Assembly (NCBI GenBank): GCA_920105805.1
Contig: CAKKTI010000051.1
Location: 17,435-81,434, forward strand
DNA: 64,000 bases
Direction of reading: 5' to 3'
DNA from: Condylostoma magnum
Taxonomy: Eukaryota > Ciliophora > Heterotrichea > Heterotrichida > Condylostomatidae
Positions 18,953 through 30,600 of the stretch are shown here, in pieces. The notes under the pieces were generated by a model that had not been told where the DNA came from, made no database searches, and saw nothing but the letters and a program-made list of their open reading frames with translations. Positions within the stretch are counted from its first letter, which is position 1; every line of letters starts with the position of its first letter. The position numbers were made by a program, and so were the translations under genes.

Positions 18953-21532
18953 ATGGGTTAGAAGCAAAGTGAGGAAAAAACCAAAATGTTCTGTGAGCTA
19001 ATTGTACTTACATCTGAGAATGACACTTCTAACAACTAAAATATCAAAAATGAACTTGAACTCATTTTTAGAGACCTCAAAAAGCCTTAAATGCGGAAAC
19101 AGATTCTATTAGAGTTCCTTCAAATTCCAAAAACATGACATTCCTTCAAAAAAGGGCTAAAATGAGAATTTAACTCTCCTTAAGTACAGCATGAGGAGAT
19201 TATAGCAATTTGTTATAAAATTTGAAATGTTTTAGTATAGGAATCTAACTATAATCCAATGCTCATAGAAGATCTTTGCAACTAATCTCATATTAAGCAT
19301 TTAATATCTCTTTGCAACTCTTCGAATAAAAGCTATATAAAAGTGAGCTGTTAAACCTTATCAGTGCTCTCCCAGTACCCTAACATTACGTAATTACTAC
19401 TATAATAATAAGATCTCATGAATTCGTTAGCTTATATACTAAAAGATGTAACAAACATGGCAAGCGAAAATACCAAGAATTGGGCCTTATAGACTATTTT
19501 TAACATGACTAAGATGAAAAGAGAAGAAATCATAGCTAAAAGTACATTAAACACACTGATTGAGCTTTTAAGAGATTCTGAGGGAAATGAAACCAATGAG
19601 GAAGTTATTAATTTTATATTAATGCTAGAAATAATAGCGATAGCTGCTGAGAATTAAGTAGTAAGGGAAAGATTACTTCAAGACAAATCAATGAAAATTG
19701 TTAAGACTAAGTTGCAGGATAAAAAGTTGTAAGTTTCAGTAACTGCAGTTCTGTAAAATTTATGCATAAGCAGTTCAGCAAGAAATAAAATTAAAGCAGA
19801 TTAGATAAATTTACTACTAAGAATGGCTAAAAGTAAGGAGAGTTAAGCTAATGTAAGGGCGAGATCAGCACTGCTATTACTTTGCTTGAAAGAAGAACAC
19901 TTGATCTATATAAAATCTAAAAATATGCTTGAAAAGGTTATCAATGTACTAAATGATTTCAATTTTGATATTGAGTAGTAATTGTGGGTGTCTAAAACAA
20001 TCAATCAGCTTAGTAGAGAATGCTAAAGATATGGGTTGTATGACTTATTTAAAAATATCTTGAATCCTATTATTGGACTTTTAAAAGTAAAAAATCAAGA
20101 AATCTTAAATCTGGCTTTAGACAGCTGTAAAAGATTGTCTAGAAGATTTGACTTATAAGCTATGATGGTTAACAATAAATTCTTTCAAAAACTACAAAAA
20201 TTATACTAATTTAGTCAATATTAGAAGCAAAAATACTAATGCATGTAAATTATATGTAATATTTCTAACTCTAACCTAGCACTACTGAAAAACCCCGTTT
20301 ACATAACCTTTATACTAGAAAACTAAAACTTAATAACAGAATCGCTCATAGATAAGGAGAACTAGGCTAATTACGATTAAAAGATAGGGAGACTAGCACG
20401 AGTTACACTTGCAGGTGCTCCGGATTCGTATGTATAAGGTGACATAGTTTAAAGATTGGCTTTGCTTTAATAGGAGTGTAAGACTAACATCCCTTCAATT
20501 GTATACAAAGCAGTAGGTAGTCTAACCATTCTTGCGAATAATTATAAAATAAGAGATATGATAGTAAATCATGGGCTAATAGAAATAATTGTTGGGTTAC
20601 TTGACAATAATCAAACTCCTTCAATTTAGCAGCAGGCTAGTTTATGCATACAGAACTTGACCAGATGCTTAGATGGTATTGAATTATGACTGAAATTTGA
20701 CTCTTCGTATCTAGTAGATTCTTCTAGCAACCATATACCAGAGTCATGTCTTCCTATTGTCAATAGGAGAGACAGAGGACTGTATTAAGACTGGGGGAAA
20801 ATGTTCTTTTTAGGAGAAGTTGCAAATTTCCCCAATATTCCAATTCTGAATGATTGAACCATTTCCTGCTTTTTTGCATGAAGACTTCCTAACTATGAAA
20901 ATGATACAGACTTGCATGTACTAGTATAGGGAAAGAGTAAGTAGGGAGGGGCTGTAGTGATTAAGGGAAATAAATTAGGAGCTTTTGATTAGTTTTCAGG
21001 AGAGTTTATCCCCTTGTATGATAACCTAGACGCATTGCCCAATAAATGGCATCATTTAGCAGTATCAAGAGACTCTAAAGGGAATATGACAGCTTATGTA
21101 AACGGTCAGGCTTAAAAATATGATATTTCTGTTGGATTTGACGAAGAGTTACAGTATTTTGGTAATTCTGAGTCAGGCAATAATCCATTTGGCTTTATCT
21201 GTGATTTAAGGCTATACCAATACAGCATGACTACGTCTGAGATAAAGAAAGTGAGTAAATACAACACTAATATATTTGATGGTCTTCCCGATAGAATTAT
21301 AGAATATGTGAATTTAGAAGAGGCTATTCCTTAATTGGGCCTGCTACTTAAAACAAAAAACGAGATGGTTATAATTGCTGCTTTATCTGCACTGGGAAAT
21401 CTTGCAACCAAGGCGGCCCCAAGGGCTACTATTATAAGATGCAGTATAACTAAACTATTAGTGAAATGTCTACAGCAACCCAATCCGGTAATAAAGTACA
21501 ATGCTTCAAGGGTTTTAGTTAATATGGCTTAA
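18953..21532 (+). CDS. ARM-repeat protein with internal LamG/concanavalin-like domain
   Basis: 859 residues. N-terminus MGQKQSEE offers a Gly2 for N-myristoylation. Residues about 30-580 are armadillo/HEAT-like helical repeats (TLSVLSQYPNITQLLLQ, LTAVLQNLCISSSARNK-type, IVYKAVGSLTILANNYKIRD). Residues about 590-770 form a jelly-roll LamG-3 type lectin domain: ISCFFAWRLP, WHHLAVSRDSKGNMTAYVNG, GNNPFGFICDLRLYQYSMT. The last 80 residues return to ARM repeats (MVIIAALSALGNLATKA). At least six TGA codons read as Trp, including two next to the jelly-roll. A cytosolic or membrane-attached scaffold is likely; ends TAA TAA. Confidence 0.72.
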
Positions 21533-21541
21533 TAATTAAAT

Positions 21542-22942
21542 ATGGATCTGAATAAATTTAACAATCTAAGAATTTTGTATAGTGATTAATAACAAGGATA
21601 TTGGGAAAGGACTGGTTACGATCGTAATGGATAGAAATATTTGATATAATCGATCACTTGTGGTGGATTAGATGAGTATAATTAGATAGCAAATGAGTTT
21701 TTATAGATAAAATCATTAGGAGTAATGATTAATTGTTCTGAATGCATTCTTACTTAGGTTAATTAGTAATAAGCTGCATAAATATCGCTGGCAATGCCTG
21801 AGTAGAGTTTAGATAATACTTATATATCTTCAATACATTTAAAAGAGAAAATAGCGTTCCAATTAGTAGATATACTGTATACTCTGCGAAGTAATAATAA
21901 ATATTGCTATAAATTTTGCCCGTAGAATCTTGCAATTCAAAATTAGTAATTAGGTTTAACGAATTACAAGTTCTCTCATAAACCTATACCAAACAACAAT
22001 GATTAGTTTTATTATATAACAAAAGATTGGAAAGATTATGATTGTTGTACTGTAGCCTTAACTATTTTAGGTATTTTAACTCAAAAGGAAGTTACTCATC
22101 AAAATTGATATGATTTGTGAAGATAAGTGTACAATAGAACTCATACTAAGAATAATAAGTTGATAGAAATAATTGCAACATTGTTTACGGGAGTTGACTA
22201 ACAATTATAAGCTCATTAAATACCAAATACTAGCTAAAAGTAAGCACAATCTTTATGTTTTGCTAAATAGGGCCGGTAACCTGTGCAAGAAAATTAAAGT
22301 ATTCAGCCTTAAAGGAATTAACGAGTACAAAATCCTACAATGTAAGCAAATTATCAAAGAAATACTGGGTAATAGACTACGTCGTACTAACCGTAGCATA
22401 ATATATAGAATACAAATTAACGAGTATAAAATCCTGCAATGTAGGGAAATTAACAAAGAAATACTGGGTAATAGGCTATCTCATTTTAGTAAGGACATTA
22501 ATTAATTGATTAACGAATATTAACTCCTGTACTTTAACCAACTAATCAAAACAACATTGGGTAATAAAATATACCATTCTAGCAAGGAAATAATTGAATG
22601 AATGCAAATTAGTAATTATAAATAAGATAAAATACTGATTAGTAAAGGAATTAACCTGTGAAAGGTAATTTAGCTATTGGTAATCCTGTTTAAACTCGTA
22701 ATAGACCAAAAACCGTTCAATAGATATAGAGTAATTAGAGGGCATCATCATTCCAAATTAGTGACCTAAATTAAAATGACTAATAAAGGGGTAGATAGGC
22801 TCCGAATAGTCGTAAACGCTGCTCTTCAGTTCAAAAGCGTATCTTATGTAACAAATGTGGAAAAAGATAAGCTGAATCTACAAGAAAGGGCGTAGGAGGA
22901 GTTTGCAAACAATGCAAAAGGAAATCTATTATGATCAATTAG
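21542..22942 (+). CDS. Gln/Asn-rich repeat protein with C-terminal zinc ribbon
   Basis: About 466 residues. Residues 1-200 look globular (TGYDRNGQKYLIQSI, SLGVMINCSECILTQ, WKDYDCCTVALTILGIL), perhaps a degenerate kinase-like fold, but no catalytic motif is visible. Residues about 215-400 are extremely Gln/Asn-rich with a repeated unit NQRVQNP-x-MQ-x-N-x-QRNTGQQ (22308-22377 and 22413-22476) and decayed copies after it. The end has CNKCGKRQAE...GVCKQCKRK, a four-cysteine zinc ribbon. Nearly all Gln are TAA/TAG. It starts 9 bp after the upstream stop. Stop placed at TAG after IMIN; TAA at 22979 is an alternative. Confidence 0.55.
22308..22476 (+). repeat. Degenerate Gln-rich coding repeat
   Basis: Two clear copies of a roughly 105-bp unit, the first starting near 22308 and the second near 22413, sharing aacgagta(c/t)aaaatcct(a/g)caatgta and aaagaaatactgggtaatag blocks. 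They encode the NQRVQNP...QRNTGQQ repeats of the surrounding gene; a third, decayed copy follows around 22505-22570. Confidence 0.7.
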
Positions 22943-23049
22943 TTAGATTTTACAACAATTATTCTAATTAAAATATGTTAACAACTAAATAAAACCTAAC
23001 CATAATAAATCAATTAACATAACTACACATTTTTAATAGTTTTGTTCAT

Positions 23050-24945
23050 TTAATTTTCTTTTTCATCAATCAACTTAAGCAGCAATTCTTTCGAATTACA
23101 ATTAAGCTCGGCTCTTTACTTTGCAGTTTACTCCATTTCATCTTTGACATAGGGAAAATCATCTAACAGCTCTAATAGAATAACTTTGCTTAAAACTAGC
23201 AATTCACAATTTCCAAAAGCCATGGTATCATCTTATCTGGGTATATTACTAATAATTTCTATTTCTCCGAAATATGACCCTTTGATATAAGATTTAAACA
23301 CAATGGCATGCAGGGTAACTACATAATTGACTCTTCCTTTAAGTAAAAAGTACATTTCATCAGCATAACTATCCTCTTTATACACATATTCCCCGTCTAT
23401 AAGATTCAAAGGTTTGAGCCTTGTCATTATCATAGAAATAAAACTTGCATCTTTATCCTAAAAGAAAGGAATTTTCTAAGCAGCTCCCTGATACATATTA
23501 AGAGAGATGCTATACCTAAGTTTCTTGGGAAGTTCATTGAAAAGCTCCATTTTATCCTCCCATCTTATGCCAACTTTTTACGAATTGTAACGAATTGCAT
23601 TCCTTAGTCTTTACTTGAGGGTAATATCCAGTCCAGTGTCATTCGCAAACTCATGGATTGTATATAATTTCGTGGTTAATACAGATTCACGAGTATCCAT
23701 TGACTATAGCACTGAGGACAAAGAGCCTACAGTGAATGAATAAAACCCTACTCCAAAGCACATCCAGATAATAGTAACTATTCTTTCTAGATCTGTTCCT
23801 GGAGTAATATCACCAAATCCTACAGTAGTAAGCGTAGTCATTGCCCAGTAAATGCAAGAGATGTATATAGTATCATCTGATTTATTGATGATATCATACC
23901 TCACTGGCCAAGTATCAGGGTTAAAGTTCTAAATTCTCGCTGTAAAGAATCAGAAGCAACCCATTACATGAATACAAATCAACACTGTTATTATAAAGCC
24001 AATCAATTTTGACATTCTGGTATTGACTTAGAAGAAATCTTAAATCTTAGAAAAGAAATTGCTGTTTTTGTAGGTTTTTAGCACCTTGAAGATTCTAGAA
24101 ACTCTTAGAAGTCTATAAATTCTTGGAACTCTGGCAAGTCTTATAATTTCATTATAATCACCGCTGTCTCCTGTTGCATCTCCTCCTGAGAAGTAATCAA
24201 TTAAACTAAAAGGAATACATGCGAAAATATCTAAAATCATCCACGATTTGAAGTAATTTCATATAATTTTCCTTAAATTCCTTTCATACTCATTATCTCT
24301 ATTTAAATAAGTGCTAAACATATTAACTAGTATATCAATAAAAAACAAAGCATCAATTGCTATTTCTAAGCAAGTCCACGCATCAAAGAAAACTTGTTCA
24401 TGGAATGCCATTCTATAAGGCATTATAAGAGCTGTATATGCTAGCAGGAATGTAAGTATTAGTGTTCAAACCTTTTTGAAAACTGAGTCTGGATGAATCA
24501 GCCAGGCAGGAGGAGGGATTCTGCTTTCATCTTCAATAACCCTGAACCTTTCTTAGTGTTTCTACTTCATTTCAAGTATAGCATCGAGATTTTCCTTATA
24601 CTCATTGTTGATATCCGTAAAATCTGAGCTTGTTCCATACATGATTATGTCTTCATTCATAACTCCTAAAATTTTCTTTATCTTAATTCTAAACAAAGCT
24701 CGCTTCCATACTGGCAAATACTTATAAGTTTTCTCCTTAAACCTCTGTTCAGTTAATATAAAGTTCTATATTTATACCGAATGCTTCTTATTCTACTTTC
24801 TTCTAAAAGATTGATTAAAATTTTCATTATATTTACTGCTGAAAGGTGGTCTTCTATTATCAACAGCATAATCAAAGTTATCAGATCGCTATGAATCAAG
24901 CTCGCTGAGTAGAAGAATTTTGCTCTAGTCTTTTTCGTCGTTCAT
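23050..24945 (-). CDS. Cyclic-nucleotide-binding voltage-gated K+ channel (EAG/HCN/CNG superfamily)
   Basis: 631 residues, six membrane segments plus a C-terminal cNMP-binding domain. S1 starts near VFKKVWTLILTFLLAYTALIMPY; S4 carries regularly spaced arginines (IIRLARVPRIYRLLRVSRIFK); pore helix and filter TTLTTVGFGDITPGT give the K+-selective GFGD signature. C-linker RLRNAIRYNSQK; cNBD with IDGEYVYKEDSYADEMYFLLKG-type start and SYFGEIEIISN at the phosphate-binding cassette. The cassette lacks the canonical R-T/A pair (reads IPRQDDT), so ligand binding is uncertain. Two TGA codons (KKVWTL, GCFWFF) encode Trp. The whole frame is unbroken. Likely ciliary or plasma membrane. Confidence 0.9.
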
Positions 24946-25206
24946 TTTATTATGAAAAATAATATGGTTGATAAGAGATTTGAAATTCTTCACTAGTCTT
25001 AAAATTTCCACTAGCTATAAAGCATTACGAGAAGTATTAAAGTAGAAAATATACAAAATATTTAAAACTATGAAATTTTGCACTCTAAGCTAACTCGCTT
25101 TGGAGAAATTTAAATTTTAGACACATAGGAGCTGGCACATGGTAGCTTTATATGCTGTTTTTTCGACGTAAGAAGCTCTCTTAAGGCTTATAAGCCTCTA
25201 TAGCAA

Positions 25207-26007
25207 ATGGGAAAAATAAGCTTTCTACAAGACTCAGTCAATTTTTCAGACTGCTTGTGTCTTAATCAAGATGAAAGTTTACCTAAAAACTCTCTTTTGC
25301 AAGCAGTTTTCTAGTATGAAAAACCTTTATTAGCAATTTTGTTCTAAAACACATTTTTTGTAAAATTCCATGATACTAGGAACTGCTTAAACATGACTAA
25401 TAGTCTAATAAAAGCTGGCGCTTCTTTTCGTTAAGAGTGAAGTGCCTTAAACTCCCCTAATTTCCTTTAAACACTACTTCAACCAGAGCGTAATTTCCTG
25501 CAAGAGCAAGATTTAAACATACCTCGACGCGTTAAAGTAGTCAAAAAACCAGTACCGGCTCCCAAACTAGAGCAAAGGGAAAGTATTCAATACAAACGGA
25601 AAACTGACAAATCTAGATTTGTCATATCTCTTAATTAAATATACTAACGAAGAGACAGGAGGACAACTATAATGGTTAAAAACATTCCTAATAAGTACTC
25701 GTAGAAGATGTTAATGCAGAATATCAATGTAAATCATTCTGGAAGCTACGATTTTTTGTATTTGCCAATTGACTTTAAGAATAGGTGCAATGTAGGCTAC
25801 GCCTTTATCAATTTTCGCGATCCAACACTCATTCCTGATTTTTATGCCGAATTTGATGGGAAGAAATGGGAAAAGTTTAATAGTGATAAAATCTGTGCAC
25901 TGGCTTACGCCAGAATCTAAGGTAGGAAGTCACTTCTGTATCATTTTTCCAACTCCTCAGTAATGCTGCATAGTGATAATAAAGTGAAACCAATCATATT
26001 TGATTAG
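25207..26007 (+). CDS. Mei2-like RNA-binding protein (RRM_2)
   Basis: 266 residues. The C-terminal half is the Mei2-type RRM: RRTTIMVKNIPNKYSQKML, DFLYLPIDFKNRCNVGYAFINF, and KICALAYARIQGRKSLLYHF. Mei2 proteins bind meiosis-related RNAs in fungi and plants. The N-terminal half (MGKISFLQDSVNF... FFVKFHDTRN) may hold a shortened first RRM, since FVKFHDTRN resembles the end of the family's RRM2, but no complete N-terminal RRM is seen. A basic linker (IPRRVKVVKKPVPAPK) separates them. TGA in RQEWSAL encodes Trp. Stop taken at TAG TAA after IIFD. Divergent from the channel gene with a 261-bp shared upstream region. Confidence 0.85.
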
Positions 26008-26228
26008 TAATTATAGTGAATTGTGTAGTTTCTCAGCTGAATCTTATAAGCGTAGAATAATCATTTGGAGATTATTTTGTTAATATTCTATCCTCTCTAA
26101 ATGCCTACATGTTTTCTAAAAAGTGCCATTGTACATATACCCCTACAAGTCATTTATGAGTGCTATTCTTCTCCCTAATAACCTCTCCATCCACTTCTTT
26201 TAAAAATAGCCGCGTTTCTACTATAAAT

Positions 26229-27464
26229 ATGTTACTTTCAGCTAAGGAAAGGGAAAAACTTAATAAATCGATTCTAAATTACCTAGTTTCTTAAGATATG
26301 CGAGAAGTAGCTGACGTGTTTGCCTAAGAATCCCTTACTACACCTGACTCAAGCTCTGCAGAACTGGAGAAAAAATGAGGGGCAGTGGTGCGATTGCAAT
26401 AGAAAGTAATGCATCTTACTAACGAGTTAAATTAGTTAAAGGAGGAAATGGCCTTTTACGGAAGAGATTTGCAGAAGGACGGTGAAAACGGAGGAAACTA
26501 AGGAATTCCAAGAGTTCCTGAGAAATATGTGCTGACTGGACATAGACAACCTATTACAAATGTTGCTTTCCACCCAGTATATGCCGTTCTAGCCTCTACC
26601 TCTGAAGACAATACTATAAGACTGTGAGATTATGAGTCTGGGAAGTTTGAAAGGGCTATATAGGCCCATAGCTCTACAGTCAATTGTGTTGTTTTTGAGC
26701 CTAATCAAGGTAATATAATGGCGTCGTGTGGGGCTGATTTGACTATTAAGCTATGGACATTTGGTACTTTTGAGTGCTATAGGGTTCTACATGGACATGA
26801 TCATAATGTAAGCTGTATTGAATTTGTGCCCACTGGTGACTTTTTGGTAAGTGTGTCCAGGGATAGAAGTATCAAACTATGGGAGATATAGACGGGCTTT
26901 TGTACTAGGACATTTTTAGGGCATAGTGACTGAGTGAGATTTATTGCAATTAATTAAACTGGAAACCTATTAGCTTCTTGCTCTAATGATGAAACTGTGC
27001 ATGTGTGGAGCATTGACTCAACAAATTCCATATAAGTGCTGTCTGGGCATTCAAATGTGATAGAATGTGTTAAATTTGCTAATATGAACGCTGCGGAGAG
27101 TATTAAGTCATCTTAGTATTTTAGGTAAAGTGAGTCAGATGCAAGGTAAGTAGAGTTTATTGCCTCGGCGTCTAGGGACAAAACCATTATTATATGGGAA
27201 GCGCTTACAGGCTCCGAGATATATGTGTTTAGAGGACATGATAACTGGGTTAGGTAGTTGCAGTTTCATCCACAGGGAAATTATTTATATTCAGTCAGTG
27301 ATGATAAAAGCATAAGGCTATGGGACTTTAAGACATTCGGGTGTAGTAAGAAAATATTTGACAGTCATAGTCATTTTGTAACTTGCTTGGGGTATAATCC
27401 TAGGTATCCCCTTATTGCTACTGGAGGTGTTGACAAAGTTTTAAAGGTTTGGGAGTGTCGGTGA
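26229..27464 (+). CDS. LIS1: LIS1/PAFAH1B1 dynein regulator
   Basis: 411 residues, the family's standard length (about 410). N-terminal LisH ([21 protein letters not shown]), a coiled coil ([13 protein letters not shown]), then seven WD40 repeats ([82 protein letters not shown]) and the conserved end KVLKVWECR. It regulates cytoplasmic dynein. TGA is Trp at 26625-26627 (RLWDYES) and 26931-26933 (HSDWVRF), yet TGA at 27462-27464 is the stop right after WECR: both uses within one gene. Confidence 0.95.
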
Positions 27465-27639
27465 AAGTTAATAATTTATTGATTTATGAGTTGTTTATGG
27501 GAGATTTAATTTGTAAGGTTTATAGTTTGTTAGTGTAAAGTAAGTACTAATGTATATTAATTATGCTAATAATCCTTTTTTCATTCAACTTATATACAAT
27601 AATATAGTATGTTTTATTCAAAAGTGATAAATTACTAAA

Positions 27640-30600
27640 CTAATTTTTCGATCTTTTTACCAAACATATGATCACTATAACAATTATTACAACAATTCCA
27701 CCCATAAGAGCAGCAAAGGATAATATAGGCGTACGAAATAAAACATGCTCTATAGCACATATGCAAGCTCATAATACTACCCCTACTTCCGTAGATACTC
27801 ATATATTAAACCTATTTGCAAGGCATGGCTATTTCATAAAAGACAGTATTAAAAGTATAAGCATGGCTATAAATGTAAATATCAACTGAACTAGTATATT
27901 ATCAGCATAAAACACATATGAAATAGCAGCCAGTAGTTTAAACTATCTAAGGAGAATTATAAATCAAGGTTCAAATTTTAGATCTAAAGAATGATCCATG
28001 TACTAAATCTACGGACTTAAAGTAATTGCAAATGGATAGTAAATAAGCAAAGATATTTAATCAAATGTTCAATATAGAAATCAGTCCTCAGAGAAACACT
28101 CAATATCATCTTTGATTTTCAGCTATAGTTTATTTTCACTACTGTTATATTCACAATTATTTATATCTATTAAGCCTTTCACAATTATCATGAATAAGAT
28201 TTATCCAGATAGCTTTAGAAGTTAAATTAGGTAAAATTAGTAATCTCCCATACTTAAGCTATATCCATTGTTATTCTTCCCGAATTTCCCTTTTTTGGTT
28301 TAATATCAGGCCCAAGGCACTAATAAAATAAATGTTCAAGAAAAAATGATCACTCCTCAAAATGTAATCTGAAATTAATCAATTTCAAGTTTTAAAGCTT
28401 TGCTTATTTATTAAACAATGTTTAATTCCTCTTGATATTCTTCGGGTTATTCTGATAATCAGTTTACAGATAAAACTGGGCTAAGAAATAAAAAGAATTC
28501 TAATATATTACTTGTTATTGCTATTATATTTGTTATGTTAAAATGAAGCACAATTTATTGTTTTGGCTATTACTTTCCATTATGGCATATATCTAGTAGT
28601 ATCATGCACAGTTCTTAAAGCTCAGGAGGCTCTGATATTTCTTATTCTTAAATTTGTGTATTTTCTGATTTTTCCTCTACGCTGAATTTATTAATCAACC
28701 CTCATATAAAATTTCAGCATTAAGTTGGTTGCAATTTTTCCTCTTATTGTGAACTTTCTTGTTAATTTTCTCCCTTTTATTATTGAATAATATCTCTTTA
28801 AGTTTACAATTCATCAATTTCACTCTGCATCTAAATGATCGAATCACTCATTGAATACTCTTCACTGTCTATGCGGATATCTTATTAACTTTGTATTTGC
28901 TATTAAATATGAAGTCTTTATGATTAAATTTCATATTTTATTTCTTACAGAGATGGAAACTCACATTTAACTAATTAAGGATTGTTTTAAGCAATGTTTA
29001 TATAAAAGACTTATTCAAATAGTTATTATTCGTTCTCAAAATGGTATTACTTTGCTGCTTTTACTCATTCCTATACACATTGATTTAAAAATGTAGATAA
29101 TGAAATGGTATCATCAGTTATTTCTTTAAAAATAAGCATAAAGATTGTTTATCCTATTACATCCTGTAGTCCTAGATCATAGCACATATTATAATATGCG
29201 ATTTCATCTAACTATTTATATGGACTATCATTTTTATAATGCTTGAATATCATTGTATATCATTTAATTCTTTTATTTTAATCTTTACAAAGCGATAAAT
29301 ACTCTTTACTACCTAATATATAGTTTTATTGTATTTAAAACTCTGAGGTATAATTCAAATCTTGTAATTATTATACTAAATGCTCAGTATTCTTAATCTA
29401 TTTATAGTATTGATCGTCATATTTTTTAATTTTCTTTTACTTTTTATGCATAGTTTTCTCTTCTAATTATGATTTTAGTTATTAAATCTCATCATTAATC
29501 ATTATTTCGTGGTCTTTGAATACTTCCTTAAAAATTTACTGTTTTACTTAGATCATTTCCTCTTCAATGTCTTATTGACCACATAAATTCGATAATCATT
29601 TACTAATTTTAATTTAATCCTATTTCAGTATATTTAAATTCTACTTTTATCTTATCTTTTTTATGTATGATTCCTTTGGAATAATTTGCATAGTTGTAAA
29701 ATCCTTTTATGATTAACTTTTAGATGTGTATATCAACCCCCTCTTATCATTAAATATCTATTCCAATTGATTCTCATCTTTCATTTAGTAATCATATATA
29801 AATCTTGTTATCTCATCATTAATTTTAATTTTTCTACTATTTAAAGTTTTTCTGATATTTCTGCATACTATTTTTGCAATTCTTTCTTTCTCAGCTGCAT
29901 TAATACTAATTTGATACCCAATGCTTACTATACTAATCATCAATATAAGTAGAGTAAGGCAATAAAGTACTAAAACTCTTACTATTCATTCTTTTTCTTC
30001 ATAGGTATTGTATTTAATTAGAATATAAGGTAGAATTGCAAGAAATGGCAGTACGAAAAGTGTATAGAAAGTTATTCCACATATGCCAATTAAAGTATTT
30101 CCATATTATCTGAACCAAAATTTTACAAGGATCATAATAATGTAAAAAATTGTCTAAATGAATGAAGCTACAATTATTACAATGATTCCTGGTATTGCAA
30201 TACTTAAATTATAAGTCATTAGTAGAATAGCTTCTACTATTATATTAAAACCTATAAAAATTATTAGTCAAGATTTAAGGGCCTGAGAAGCAATTACTTA
30301 ACATTTCAGAGATTATTTTGTGCTTTTCCTCTAACTTCCAGCTAAGATCTAGGATATTGTTAATTCCCTTTATTCCTTTTTATACAGTTTAATACTAGTT
30401 AAGCTGTTGATATTAAAATTACAATAAATTACTGAGATAAGCGAACCAATTTAGAATCCATCTAATTCATCTGATATTTCTGCTTATAAGCTAAACTTTG
30501 TATAAATATTCGCTGCAAGGGAAACAGTGCATAGAATTACAAAAAGCCATTATAGTATTTATGATAAGTTTAATTCAAGTTATTAATCTTATTCTTCCAA

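Noticed and set aside
22253-22456. Minus-strand frame within the Gln-rich repeats
   Set aside because: Shadow of the Gln/Asn-rich plus-strand coding repeat; the Leu/Arg/Cys pattern follows directly from reversing it.
26845-26862. GTAAGTGTGTCCAG as a short intron in LIS1
   Set aside because: It encodes VSVSRD of a WD repeat, which is conserved; removal would also shift the frame.
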